From Molanna angustata (lineage: Eukaryota > Arthropoda > Insecta > Trichoptera > Molannidae), in the NCBI GenBank assembly GCA_963576475.1, contig OY754973.1:12584253-12648252 (forward strand): DNA of 64,000 nucleotides, read 5' to 3'. Below, in pieces: positions 21,782 to 32,259 of this stretch. The notes under the pieces were generated by a model, which was not told the DNA's origin, did not search any database, and saw only the letters and a program-made list of their open reading frames with translations. Position 1 is the stretch's first letter. Each line of letters opens with the position of its first letter. The position numbers were made by a program, and so were the translations under genes.

Positions 21782-22283
21782 TCCAGTGTCCGAGGCTTTA
21801 TTAGCGGTTCTGTGAGCCATTTTTACTTAATTATGGATAGGTGGCTAACCTTGTCCATAATCCCTCCTCCTTTCTCATCCGGGCTTGGGACCGGCAACGG
21901 CCATTGCCACCTACGGAGTAGAGACCAGAGCAGACACAACGAGAACAAAATCTCTTCTGAGAACATCAGAGATGAGGACATTGCGATGTATAACCGGAGA
22001 CACTCTAAGAGACCGAATTCGAAATACCGAAATAAGAAAAAAGTGTAGTACGGAAGACATCGTCAGATGGGGAAGACAGCGGAGGCGATATTGGAGCTCA
22101 CATGTAAACAGAATGACTGAAAATAGACCCCCACGTATCGCTCTCCAGGAGAACCCAGCTGGAAGAAGACCACCAGGAAGACCTCCAAAGAGATGGCGAG
22201 ACAGTTGGCAGTCCACATCGCAGGAGACAGTATAGCGGTACAAACAGATCTTCGGATCTATGAAAAGGAAGAAGAAGCAGAAG
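21782..22283 (+). pseudogene. RTE-like LINE 3' end with 12-bp target duplication
   Basis: Flanked by exact AATTTTTTAATG at 21770-21781 and 22284-22295. The frame at 21885-22235 has the RTE-type C-terminus: YGVETRADTTRTKSLLRTSE, RCITGDTLRDRIRN, VRWGRQRRRYWSSHVNRM and GRRPPGRPPKRWRDSW. It ends in a GAAGAAGAAGCAGAA tail. 5' truncation and the duplication show insertion by target-primed reverse transcription. The frame is undamaged over about 115 codons and the duplication is perfect, so the insertion is fairly young. Confidence 0.9.
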
Positions 22284-22295
22284 AATTTTTTAATG

Positions 22296-22756
22296 GCTGT
22301 TTTTTTGATATTTTCTTTCTTATTGAATATAGGTATGAAAAACGTAAGTCTGGTACCTGTGCCCTTATTCCCATTCACGTGTAATATTTTGCCATAAGTT
22401 CCGCTTATCTTTACGTATCACAGAATGTAAAGTGAAAGTTACGTATCACGAGCCGTCATTCATAACTACACAGGATTTAACACTACCTCGATATGCCGCA
22501 TTAAACTTTGCGAATAAATTCACCTGTCGAATGTCATACGTATTTCGCTTCAATGCAAATACCGCATTACGAACGGCGAACGGAATTTTTCTCGACATAA
22601 TGCGAGTGCTAGTGTCCGCGGAAAACAGAATAAAGATCTGCTATAAGAAACGCATGTAGCATATAAACTTGTGTATATTGCCGCCATAAAAGAACCGGAA
22701 TAGACCTACTGGGAGTGATTGCATTTACCAGTGCGCATCGGTGAAAATTGCAGATT
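22296..22756 (+). other. Unassigned stretch with a 75-codon frame of unusual composition
   Basis: The frame at 22432-22659 (start MKVTYHEPSFITTQDLTLP) lies in sequence that is richer in G, C and CG than its surroundings and matches no repeat here. I recognise no domain, signal peptide or clear splice site. It could be a host exon, an old TE or chance. Confidence 0.3.
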
Positions 22757-23639
22757 TTTTTTTTTTATTTATTTGAAAAAATGGGCAACGTACAATAATA
22801 TTTTTTAAACAAATATAATAAATAAGAATAGCAACATAAGTAATTGTAACTTAATCAGCCCACCTTTGATTTCATTGTGCATTGTACTTACTACTGGTAA
22901 CAAAAAAAAATATAACATTATTTCAATATAATTTGTACTTTTATGTTATTTGTACCTATAAAATCTATCCGTTTGTGAAATACGTACTTACTGTTACTGA
23001 AATATGTAAAAAAATAAGGAAGAAGAAAATTTTTTTTTCTGAAATCTTCCCGGGTGTGCGCTGAATGGATCACAAAGTTTCATTGTAATTAAATGGATGG
23101 TATAAGAACACAAAAAGGACATTGGTACAAAGATACAAATGATACAAAAATCCTGATACTAAATTTTGTACCTACACTAGTAAACGCAACCACTCCCAGG
23201 TGCCAGACTTATCTTATTCATTTCTATATTCAATAAGAAAAGAAATATCATTAAAAATAGCCAGTAAAAAATTGTTTTTTGACGTAGCTATCAGACTATT
23301 ATGCTAATCATAATAATTTTATTTTTATTTTATTTTACCAAGGACAGCACACAGTAGTACATGCATACAATTATTATAAGTAAATAAATAAAAATACAAA
23401 TATAACATGTACCTCTTACGTACTATACCTAATATCAAAATAATACAACAAAAAAGTGAGCTCTATTTTTACTTCTTTTTAATTAACTTTACATGTCTTT
23501 CTGTACTGACATTTTGCAAACTAACTTCCCGACCAGTTAAATCTCTGAAGCTTAAAATCTTAAATTTAAAATTAAAATTCGTCTCGATTCATTTGATTTT
23601 TTGATAAAAAAAATTCAATGTAAACTTATTGCCTTAAAC
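22757..23639. other. LINE-tail-like fragments, no gene
   Basis: Poly-T plus TTTATTTATTTG at about 22757-22785 looks like a minus-strand LINE tail. Positions 23048-23100 (TCCCGGGTGTGCGCT, CAAAGTTTCATTGTAAT) resemble 4400-4450 and its twin, which suggests a shared LINE 3' untranslated region. Another TTTTATTTTACC tail lies near 23320-23340. The rest is AT-rich and unassigned. Confidence 0.4.
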
Positions 23640-24235
23640 CGGGAGTGTTTTTTTTATTTATTTTTAAGGGGCAATATATAGAGTATATTTTAAAAATATT
23701 ATCCTCATTACCCTCAAAAGATACGTCTTTGAAATTAAGAACAGTTTGTATTTATTACATCTTTATTCTATTCCATAATATTTTTGAAATTTTAATTTCT
23801 TTTAAAACTTTTCTTGTAAAATTAGTAAACTATGTACAAGGCCTATGAAGTAGACTTTTACTTCAATCGAAAGAGAATATAAAAATCTACCATTTTTGGT
23901 TACATTTATTTTTGTACTAAACTGTATAAATATTTTATCAGTTCAAGCTCCTCTCGTACACTGCAATTAAATTGTTATTCAACCATCAACATATACATCT
24001 ACACGTACACAAAACATTAAAATTAAACCATTTTACAGTGCAAATAAAGTAAATCACAAACAGAACAATTAAAATTACGTAAATCGAAAAGACAAACAAT
24101 GAAATAAATCAATCACGAAAAAATATTTTTTCTATATCAAATATTAGGTGTGTTTCATACATTAGAAGATAATATAGTGTGAATTTTTGTGTACATCCGT
24201 ATACCCAGGGTGTACAAGGGCTTTTAGCGAAGAAT
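23640..24235 (+). repeat. Dispersed repeat, copy 1
   Basis: It shares with 53364-53757 the blocks ACCCTCAAAAGATACGTCTTT, GAACAGTTTGTA, ACATCTTTATTCTA, AAAGAGAATAT, AAAATCTACC, and further on GTGTACATCCGTATACCCAG and TACAAGGGC. Both copies run in the same orientation. No termini, frame or superfamily is identified. Confidence 0.75.
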
Positions 24236-24287
24236 ACTTTGAAATGGATATTCTCAACTTTTTTTATAATATACCTACTTCTTTATA

Positions 24288-24920
24288 TTTTTATTTATTT
24301 ATTTATTTGATAAAGAAAAAAAGTGATACATAATACAGTAGTTACAATATATAATACATTTACTTAATATTTATTCACATTACCCCCCCCCCCAATAAGA
24401 GTTTACACTCGGGTTTTGAAGGGGATTCTACCAAATCTATAAATATTTATATATACCTAACTCATAACATAAAAAATCCAAATCTATAAATAATTATATA
24501 TACCTAAATCGCAATAACAATATTAAGTGATGAGAGATTTTATTGTCTGTCTGAATGAACTTATATCTCCCATTCAGCTCATTATACCATTTTACACCTT
24601 GGTAAGTGTAGTGTAGTTGGGCGGTAGTTGTCCTTATTAAAGGTACATCACCCATCCTTCTTGGATAACGGCTAATGTTGGATTTAGAATACAATTTGGA
24701 CACTAAATAATCCTTGAAAATCTGACAAATTGAGGCTCTTCTATAAAGAGCGAATAAATTAGGGACAGAGAATTCATGGAATAATTTATTAGTCGGATAG
24801 TCGAACGGTTTTTTAAGAATGATTTTAATAATTGAGTTTTTAACTGTCTTTTATATGTCTTCTTAAAGCAACATGTGCTTGGAATATAGATAAAAAGAAA
24901 TTCGACAGTCATCTCTCCTC
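24288..24920 (-). pseudogene. LINE C-terminal half (CR1/Jockey-like), minus strand
   Basis: Two adjacent frames together read FDYPTNKLFHEFSVP-type sequence, then IFKDYLVSKLYSKSNISRYP and LHYTYQGVKWYNELNGRYKF, the order of a LINE polymerase C-terminus. The 3' untranslated region and tail lie at 24288-24400 (TTTATTTATTTATTTG on the plus strand), with an 11-base C run near 24385. A second LINE (24932-26104) has inserted into it, and sequence after 26115 is probably its 5' continuation. Confidence 0.7.
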
Positions 24921-24931
24921 ATGCACAGGAT

Positions 24932-26104
24932 TGGTTGGTGCTCCAGAAAATGGCCTTCCGCAGGGTAGTGTGCTTGCACCAATCCTCTATAATATATACA
25001 CTAACGACCAACCCATAAACCCCCAAACAAGGCAATTCATATATGCAGATGATACTGCTGTAGCAGCACAAGGTAAAAAACAAGGTAGCAAAACGTTTGA
25101 CGAAGTGGAAGGAAAACTGTCAACAACTCTCCAGGATTTGGCTACATATTACAAGGATAATCACCTGAAGCCAAATCCAGCGAAAACTCAAGTCTGTGCC
25201 TTCCACCTCAGAAATAGGGATGCGGGAAGAAAGCTATGAGTATGGTGGCAGGGTCAGGAACTGGAACACAATGACGCACCAAAATATTTGGGTGTTCGTC
25301 TGGACCAATCATTGACTTTTAGGAGGCATTGTAAAGAGAGGTCGAGAAGAAGGTATGTGCCAGAAATAACATCATAAGAAAGCTTACCAGCAGAAAGTGG
25401 GGAGCCCAACCCCATGTCCTAAGAACCTCGGCACTGGCACTTTGTTTCTCCGCTGCTGAATATGCTGCACCAGTATGGTACAACTCATCACACGCAAAAA
25501 GGGTATAGATGTGGCAATTAATGAAACAGCCAGATTAACATCTGATTGCCTAAAACCGACCCCCACTAAAGAACTCTATTCAATTGTGGGTATTGCCCCC
25601 CCTACGATCAGACGGCGTGTTGCAGCAGAAGTCGAACGGAGCAAGCAGAAAACTGACCCTAGACATCCAATATATGGCTCACAGCCGCATCAGTGCAGAC
25701 TCAAGTCCAGAAGAAGCTTCCTGGAGATGACCGCCCCTATAGTTGGCCTCCCCGAGGCCCGAAGGCTGTCACTGTGGCGTGATAGTGTCGAACGCACTCA
25801 GCTACCACCCGCGGAGGACGTGTCAGTGGGACACAACCTGCCTTATCCAACATGGAGAGCGCTCAATAGGCTCAGAACGGGTGTTTCCTGCTGTTACAGT
25901 GACCTCAAGAAATGTGGATACAGAGAGGAAGACATCTGCGAGTGTGGCGCCAGACAGGACAACGTGCACCTACTGTCATGTCACATGATAGGAGCGACAT
26001 GCACGCACCAAGACACAGTGATAGCAAACACTAGTGGAATCCGAGTGGCCGAATATTGGGGGCTACGAATATGATGGTGTTCCGGACACGGAAAGTAAGT
26101 AAGT
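24932..26104 (+). pseudogene. LINE with (TAAG)n tail, 5' truncated, 11-bp duplication
   Basis: Flanked by exact ATGCACAGGAT at 24921-24931 and 26105-26115. It encodes polymerase motifs GLPQGSVLAPILYNIYTND and FIYADDTAVAAQG (YADD active site), then after a frameshift near 25240 KYLGVRLDQSLTF. The longer frame at 25475-26074 ends with the C-E-C-G...V-H-L-L zinc motif and RVAEYWGLRI. The tail is AAGTAAGTAAGT. Same family as 52754-53352. At least two frameshifts disable it. Confidence 0.9.
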
Positions 26105-26340
26105 ATGCACAGGATGTAAGGAAGTATTAAAATAATTTGATAAGTTTAATTCAGTTAGCAAGGAATGCTTTATTCTAAAACTCTGTTTTCTTAATAATTT
26201 ATAAGTAATCATAATACTTAAATATATGAATTACATGATACTTATTACATCATTGATAAACGATTGTTTTTTACTTTGTGTATCGATTAAATTGATTATA
26301 TGAAATAAAAGACAACTTTTTGTACACCACTACATACATA

Positions 26341-26535
26341 ACTTTTATTCAATTGAATAAAAATTAAATGTTACTAGAACCAAGTTCCCTTACTCAGGAT
26401 ACAAAGTATACTAAAACTTGTACACTTTGTTTTTGTATCCTTTGTACTTTGTTTTAGTATACTTTGTATCCTTCTGAAGAAGGGAACTTTGTTCTCGTAA
26501 CATGTAGAGGAATTTTTATTCAATTGAATAAAAGT
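26341..26535. mobile_element. Palindromic MITE with TA duplication
   Basis: Starts ACTTTTATTCAATTG and ends with its reverse complement; TA flanks both sides (26339-26340 and 26536-26537). Arms of about 90 bp also share GTTACTAGAACCAAGTTCCC (against GTTACGAGAACAAAGTTCCC) and GGATACAAAGTATACTAAAAC. The 195-bp element is almost entirely arms. Confidence 0.85.
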
Positions 26536-26537
26536 TA

Positions 26538-27013
26538 TAATTGTAGTTATGTACACAAAGTTGTGTTTTATTTTATATAATTAATTGATACTAATTAATA
26601 TAGACCGAAATCAAATTTCGGCTCTCTTGGTGTAAATGTAATTATGCAATTAAATATTGAATCTATGGTATTCATCTATGCAAACTATGTTGTAACAAAA
26701 AATATTATGTTTAATAAAAATTAAATATGTTTTGTTGAAAAAAAATACGTAAGAAGAAAAAATCATAAAAAATATTATGTTACATTTTTTGTTATATTAT
26801 TTTTTTGTTTTCTTTTCATTTTTATGAACTTTGTTTTATTTTTTCTTGTTTTTGTTTTGTATTTTTTATTTTATAATTTTCAAGACCATATTTTATGTGG
26901 CTAGAACTGGAAATATTATATATTGAATAAGGAATATTGTAAGTGATATGTCTCGGAACAGGTTGTCCTATATTCCTAGTAAGACGAGGAAGAAAAATTT
27001 TAGTGTAAACTAC
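26538..27013. other. No gene; extreme AT content
   Basis: Long T and A runs with no coding potential. A short imperfect palindrome (CCGAAATCAAATTTCGG) lies near 26604-26620. Confidence 0.4.
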
Positions 27014-27200
27014 ATTTTTTTTTTTTTAATAAAAAAATGAATATGTCCTTGTTAAACAAGTACATATACATCTTCCTACGTTCCCTAAAATAAGCAAATA
27101 AATGCTTGTGCTATAGGTGAACGAAATCGGTCGAGGCAGGATTCGAACTCGCGACCACTGGATTACTAACCCAGCGCGCTAACCGCTCTGCCGCCGACCC
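27014..27200 (-). mobile_element. tRNA-Thr-like SINE family 2, best copy
   Basis: On the minus strand the head has GGCAGAGCGGTTAGCGCGC (box A), CTGGG-TTAGTAA-TCCAG as anticodon arm with AGT in the anticodon place, and GCGAGTTCGAATCC (box B). GGTCG and CGACC ends can pair, so the head folds like tRNA-Thr. The body (TTTCGTTCACCTATAGCAC, CATATTCATT) and a poly-A tail follow, which makes it a SINE. Five other copies or fragments are in the window. Confidence 0.88.
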
Positions 27201-27312
27201 ATCTAAATAACATATATTATGTTTTTGAATAATAAACGTCGGGTTGCCGGCACTGAAACGAAAAAAAATTAATTTAATTATTTCTAAGAAATATATTTCA
27301 AATATTGATATA

Positions 27313-27430
27313 ATATACAGCATCGGCGTCCATAACTGGCGTAATGCGTCGCAGGATCGACAATCATGGAGGTGGGCTCTGCAGGAGGCTAAGACCCGAC
27401 CTGGGTTGTGGAGCCACAGATGATGATGAT
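27313..27430 (+). pseudogene. LINE 3' end with 10-bp duplication
   Basis: Exact TATTGATATA lies at 27303-27312 and 27431-27440. The insert translates to DRQSWRWALQEAKTRPGLWS, typical of RTE-like LINE C-termini, and ends in a GATGATGATGAT tail. At 118 bp it is one of the shortest LINE insertions in the window. Confidence 0.8.
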
Positions 27431-27440
27431 TATTGATATA

Positions 27441-27984
27441 TTGTTAAATTTCAGTACTAATTAATTAAAAACATATTTTTTCCAAGAAAATGTATCTCGT
27501 TCAAATCTCAGAGGAAATGATCTCGATTTCTATCTTTTAAGAAAAATTTCAATCGCGGAAGTCAATTTTTAGTCATTTATTCATTATTGTTTTTAAATTT
27601 TTTTATCATATTTTTTTCAAAATAAAAAAAGCACCTCTCCCTTTTTATCCAGTTGTTGAAACAGAATCAATTAACGATAAAAGGTTTTTCGAAATAATGG
27701 ACGAATTTTTTTTTATCGTTATACAAAAGATGGTGTTTTTTAAATCGAGCCCCGGTTGTTTTTCCAACGAAAACTGCGGCGAAATTCTTTTGTTAACGTT
27801 GAAATATTATTGTATCATTTTTTACAAACATTAATTTTTTGGTGTCACCTGATAAATATTATTTATGTCCCTTCCGAAGGAACAAATAAGATACATTACT
27901 GTTTTTTTCCATGTTGTTATTAAAACTATAGGTGTAATAAAAAACTTTTCCTGTTATTGTGAAACGAAACAGAAAAAATATGCC
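27441..27984. other. No gene recognised
   Basis: AT-rich sequence with long T and A runs and no domain-bearing frame. Confidence 0.4.
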
Positions 27985-29240
27985 TATCGAGACCGGAAAG
28001 GGACACTTGGCTGCGGCCACATGGGTGCGGGAAACTTGGGTGCGGGACTCATGGGTTCGAGGCACTTGGGTGTGACGGACATTTGGTTGCTTACATGGTT
28101 ACGAGTCCACATGGTCGCGACAAATTCTATTCAATAATATTTTTTCTGCTTAAGATTGAAGTGCTTTGTACTAATTTTTGTAATACTCTCTATAGGTATG
28201 TAGTTAATTTTCGAGTATATACACAGACATTAAAATTATAAAGAGGTATCAGTTTAAAAGTATAAATTATTTTCTCATTACACATATACCTACATATATA
28301 TTTAAAAAGAACATATTATTATTATAATTTTGAAGCAAGGTTAAAAAATTATGTACTTGCTTAAAAACTATGCTAAAAGATATTACGCACTTTCCAATCT
28401 TTCAATTGTGACGGCTTCTAATTTGTAGAATTCCATTATGATAATGATGAATATGAACACATATCGCACCTCCGGTGCAACAACAACGTTTATGCAAAAA
28501 AATCAAAATCTGAATTATTATGCCTCTAGGTAGCTAATATGCTCTTGCAAATAACTGACAACATTTCAAAATAAAATGCAAAAGCATTAGTGTTATAACT
28601 TCAAATTTATAATATTATGATACCATTTGACTCCATTGAATTCCAAATCTTTAAATTGCTCTCCTGTAATATTACGTTTTTTTGCATAAACGACGTTGTT
28701 GCACCGGAGGTGCGATATATAATTCTACAATTTATTTATTTTACTCCCGACGACCGTTTCAGCTTATATGTTTCGGCAGTTGATTATGGCCTTGTAAGCC
28801 GAAACGGTCGTCGGGAGTAAAATAAATAAATTGTAGAATTATATAAATATGTGTTCATATTCATCATTATCTAAAAGATATTGTTTATAGTACGTTTTAA
28901 TATAATTAACATTTGCTTTCTCATCACAAATATACCTATTCTTATTTATTTGACCAACCTAGTATAGCTAAAAGTTTGTTGGTTAGGTTCGTATGCAGTT
29001 GTTGTTGCGACTCGCGTAACGAGTTGCATTATATATTGTATTTATCTTTTTTTTTCAATATGATAAGTCGCGATCAAGTGAGCTCACACTCAAGTTTCCG
29101 TCGCACCCAAGTGCCCGTTGCACCAATGTGTCCCGCACCCAATTATACCGCACTCAAGTGGCTGCAGCTAAGTGTCCGCGTGTACCCAAGTGCCCCGCAC
29201 CCTAATGGCCGCGCCCAAATGTCCTAGACCGATCGAGACA
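27985..29240. mobile_element. Foldback element with tandem repeats in its inverted arms
   Basis: The left arm (27985-28128) starts ATCGAGACCGG and is built of 14-18-bp repeats such as GGGTGCGGGAAACTTGG. The right arm (about 29065-29239) carries the same repeats inverted (CGCACCCAAGTGCCC) and ends GACCGATCGAGAC. Long inverted arms made of direct repeats recall foldback/Galileo-type elements. The middle contains three further nested inverted repeats and no transposase. No target duplication was confirmed. Confidence 0.65.
28443..28868. repeat. Three nested or adjacent inverted repeats
   Basis: Outer arms AATGATGAATATGAACACAT at 28443-28464 and their complement at 28847-28868. A 41-bp pair at 28461-28501 and 28677-28717 contains CGCACCTCCGGTGCAACAAC with small differences. 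A 43-bp perfect pair at 28718-28760 and 28801-28843 contains TTTACTCCCGACGACCGTTTC around a 40-base loop. Each may be a separate small palindromic MITE. Confidence 0.85.
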
Positions 29241-29487
29241 ATATATTTATTTATAATTTATAAATTCATGCTTTTTGGCCTAAAGTAAATACCATGTAAC
29301 ATAGGATTGGATTTGAAGTCAGTCAAAAAAGGTCATCGTTTGAAATCAAGGATAAGACCTCTGGAAACTAAATTCCAAACCCAATTTCAATCTACGCTTA
29401 GAAACTATCTATCTGCCGCCTTATTTTTAGTACATTGTATAACTATTATGAAAAGCGTATAATCTTATTGCTATTATTATTAATATT
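29241..29487. other. No gene recognised
   Basis: AT-rich, unassigned sequence between the foldback element and a LINE tail. Confidence 0.4.
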
Positions 29488-29630
29488 TATATATTTATTT
29501 ATTTAAGATTTGGTACACGGTTAACATACAATATACATAAACATAATATCAATTATAATAATCAACCGTACACACAAAAATCCCACAAGGCATACATAGC
29601 CTGTCTGTGGGTATACCAATTAAAAAATAT
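29488..29630 (-). mobile_element. LINE 3' untranslated fragment
   Basis: The tail is at 29488-29508 (ATTTATTTATTTAAG on the plus strand). ATCCCACAAGGCATACATAG and TGTGGGTATACC match the 3' end of the LINE at 12007-13445. No coding part is retained. Confidence 0.7.
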
Positions 29631-29660
29631 TCAAAATTATTTCGTTAATAACATTAGTTA

Positions 29661-29886
29661 TCCAACTGTCGATTTGTTCAGGAGAACTTTGTTCTCTTAA
29701 CATATCGACAATGTATCAAGCCAGAATACGCGAGAATTGTATGGAGAGGTCTACTTTTTTCACGGCTTTTCCAACTTTGAAGTCAAAAAACACCAACTTA
29801 GAGGCTTCGCAGCATATATGTTCCATACACGGATTTACTCAGAATTCGGAGTAGAACATTTCGTGTGTCTGTGTGTGTGTGTGTGT

Positions 29887-29929
<43 letters not shown>

Positions 29930-30766
29930 TGTGTGTGTGTGTGTGTCAGTGTGTGTGTGTGTCTGTGTATGTGTATGTCTGTGTGTGTGTGTGTGTCCGT
30001 CCCCCCCTTATAACTTTTGATCCGCTCAATTTACAGAGCCCAAAATTTCAGAATATATAAACAGTTATAGGTCTACAAAACTTTTATACTCGGAATTTTG
30101 AATTTTTGTTTCAGTCAGGGGTTATCAACTTTTGAATTTTTATTTTATTTTTCCATATATCTCAGAAACCATAAAAGCTAGAACGCTGAAAATTGGTACA
30201 AACATAGAAAAATAAAAAATCTCAAATTAATTTTTTCAAAAAAATTCCAGGGTTTCTCAAACATTTTTTATTAAGAAAAATATTTTTTTTATGATAAATT
30301 TATGAGTTTAACTGCCTATATTTCCAAAACTTATACAATTATCGAAAAAAGCCGAAACACCCCAACTAGATAATTTAATTTTCTATTAAAAATATTAACA
30401 TTGTAGTAGAAGATCTCAATTTTTTTTAACAATTTTTTAAAAATTGAATTTAGTGACGACATCGCTTCATACATTTTGTATGGCAGTCGCCTATACACAA
30501 TACGTAAGAAGACTTAATAGTTTGATACTTCATCTCCAAACATACATACCATCATGCTATTTTCATATTCTGGGTAGGAAAAAAGGAACTTCCTCCATAC
30601 TATCCTATCTTGACATACATACCTACATAATATATGTTGTATAGAAAACAAAATATCTGAAAATATTCAATAATTTGTATTTATGGGTTTATAGTTTGGT
30701 ACATATTCTTCAACTATACATACTATCGCTATCGACAGTTGGATCTCATGTGTTACATGCAACTAG
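29661..30766 (+). mobile_element. Helitron-like element, complete copy D
   Basis: From TCCAACTG after A to CTAG before T, 1,106 bp. It is longer than copies A and C because the GT/GTCTGT microsatellite reaches about 130 bp (29866-29998). It keeps the subterminal inverted repeat and the 3' hairpin. Copy E starts only 71 bases downstream in the same orientation. Confidence 0.82.
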
Positions 30767-31914
30767 TTTATAAAAATAAAATAGAGCAGATTGCTTAGGC
30801 AGGAAACAAGTGCAAAAAATATAAAGTATACAAATTATCCAACTGTCGATTTGTTCAGGAGAACTTTGTTCTCTTAACATATCGACAATGTATCAAGCCA
30901 GAATACGCGAGAATTGTATGGAGAGGTCTACTTTTTTCACGGCTTTTCCAACTTTGAAGTCAAAAAACACCAACTTAGAGGCTTCGCAGCATATATGTTC
31001 CATACACGGATTTACTCAGAATTCGGAGTAGAACATTTCGTGTGTCTGTGTGTGTGTCCGTCCCCCCCTTATAACTTTTGATCCGCTCAATTTACAGAGC
31101 CCAAAATTTCAGAATATATAAACAGTTATAGGCCTATAAAACTTTTATACTCAGAATTTTGAATTTTTGTTTCAGTCAGGGGTTATCAACTTTTGAATTT
31201 TTACTTTATTTTTCCATATATCTCAGAAACCATAAAAGCTAAAACGCTGAAAATTGGTACAAATATAGACAAATATAAGGTCTCAAATTAATTTTTTCAA
31301 AAAAATTCCAGGGTTTCTCAAACATTTTTTATTAAGAAAAATATTTTTTTTATGATAAATTTATGAGTTTAACTGCATATATTTCTAAATTTTTCAAAAA
31401 TATCTAAAAAAGCCGAAACACCCCAACTAGATAATTCAATTTTCTATAAAAAATATAAACATTGTATCAGCACATCTCAAACTTTTTTTAACAATTTTTA
31501 TAAAAATTGAATGTAGTGACGACATTGCTTCATACAATTTGTAGGGCAGTCGCCTATACACAATATGTAAGAAGACTTATGCCCAAATTATTGAATAATT
31601 CTCAAGACCGTTCTCCAAATGACACATCTCAAGACCGTCTTGAGATCATGCTCAAAAATCCGTATTAAAAGTAGAATGCACGCGCCGTCTCATTCGAGAA
31701 TGCGTTCTCGAACAAAATGTGAATGCACCTCTATAAAAAAGTACTTTTTCTCGAGAATGGCAATAATAATCAGCGCTGCTATATTGGTACCACTGACTCG
31801 GAACTGCATTTCCTAGAAAGTTTTGACGTCTCCGTTGTTTACTGCGCTTGTTATCGTCTTGTTTGCTGTGTTCATTCGTGTTTTTTTTTTATTATCTCAA
31901 TTATCACAGTAAAA

Positions 31915-32259
31915 ATGTCGAGGCAATTCTTTTCCGAAGATGAAAAAGGCATATTAATAAATTTAGTTGTCAAATATAAAAAACAAATAGAAAACAAAAG
32001 TACCGACCAAACGTCCTTAAAAGGGAAACAATTAGCTTGGGAAAAGTTAATTGTTGTAAAACTATCCATAATGTTGCATATGGATCAATTTCAATATAAC
32101 AAAAGTCTTATTTTGAATCATATTATGAAGAATGAATGGTACGAACAAAGATTTTATATAACTATCCATAACGTTGCATATGGATCTATAAAAAAATTAA
32201 ATAAAATACAAATAATCCACAACGATATCAATTTCAATATAACAAAAGTCTTATTTTGA
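31915..32259 (+). CDS. Harbinger Myb/SANT-like DNA-binding protein, partial
   Basis: The ATG at 31915 (context AAAAATG) opens MSRQFFSEDEKGILINLVVK followed by YKKQIENKSTD and KGKQLAWEKL. This matches the start of the Myb/SANT-like domain in PIF/Harbinger accessory proteins, which help the transposase enter the nucleus and bind the ends. After about 47 codons the frame enters a tandem repeat (32062 on) and loses domain character. TGTTGTAAAA near 32054 could be a 5' splice site, so the remainder may have been a later exon, now not found. An upstream in-frame ATG at 31723 extends into terminal-repeat DNA and is less likely. Intact function is doubtful. Confidence 0.7.
   Translation: MSRQFFSEDEKGILINLVVKYKKQIENKSTDQTSLKGKQLAWEKLIVVKLSIMLHMDQFQYNKSLILNHIMKNEWYEQRFYITIHNVAYGSIKKLNKIQIIHNDINFNITKVLF

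Noticed and set aside
27111..27200. Functional tRNA-Thr gene
   Set aside because: The head folds like tRNA-Thr, but it continues into a body and poly-A tail shared with five other copies, so it is a SINE.
31723..31914. Upstream in-frame start of the Myb-like protein
   Set aside because: It reads through the inverted terminal region of the Harbinger; domain similarity begins at the ATG at 31915.
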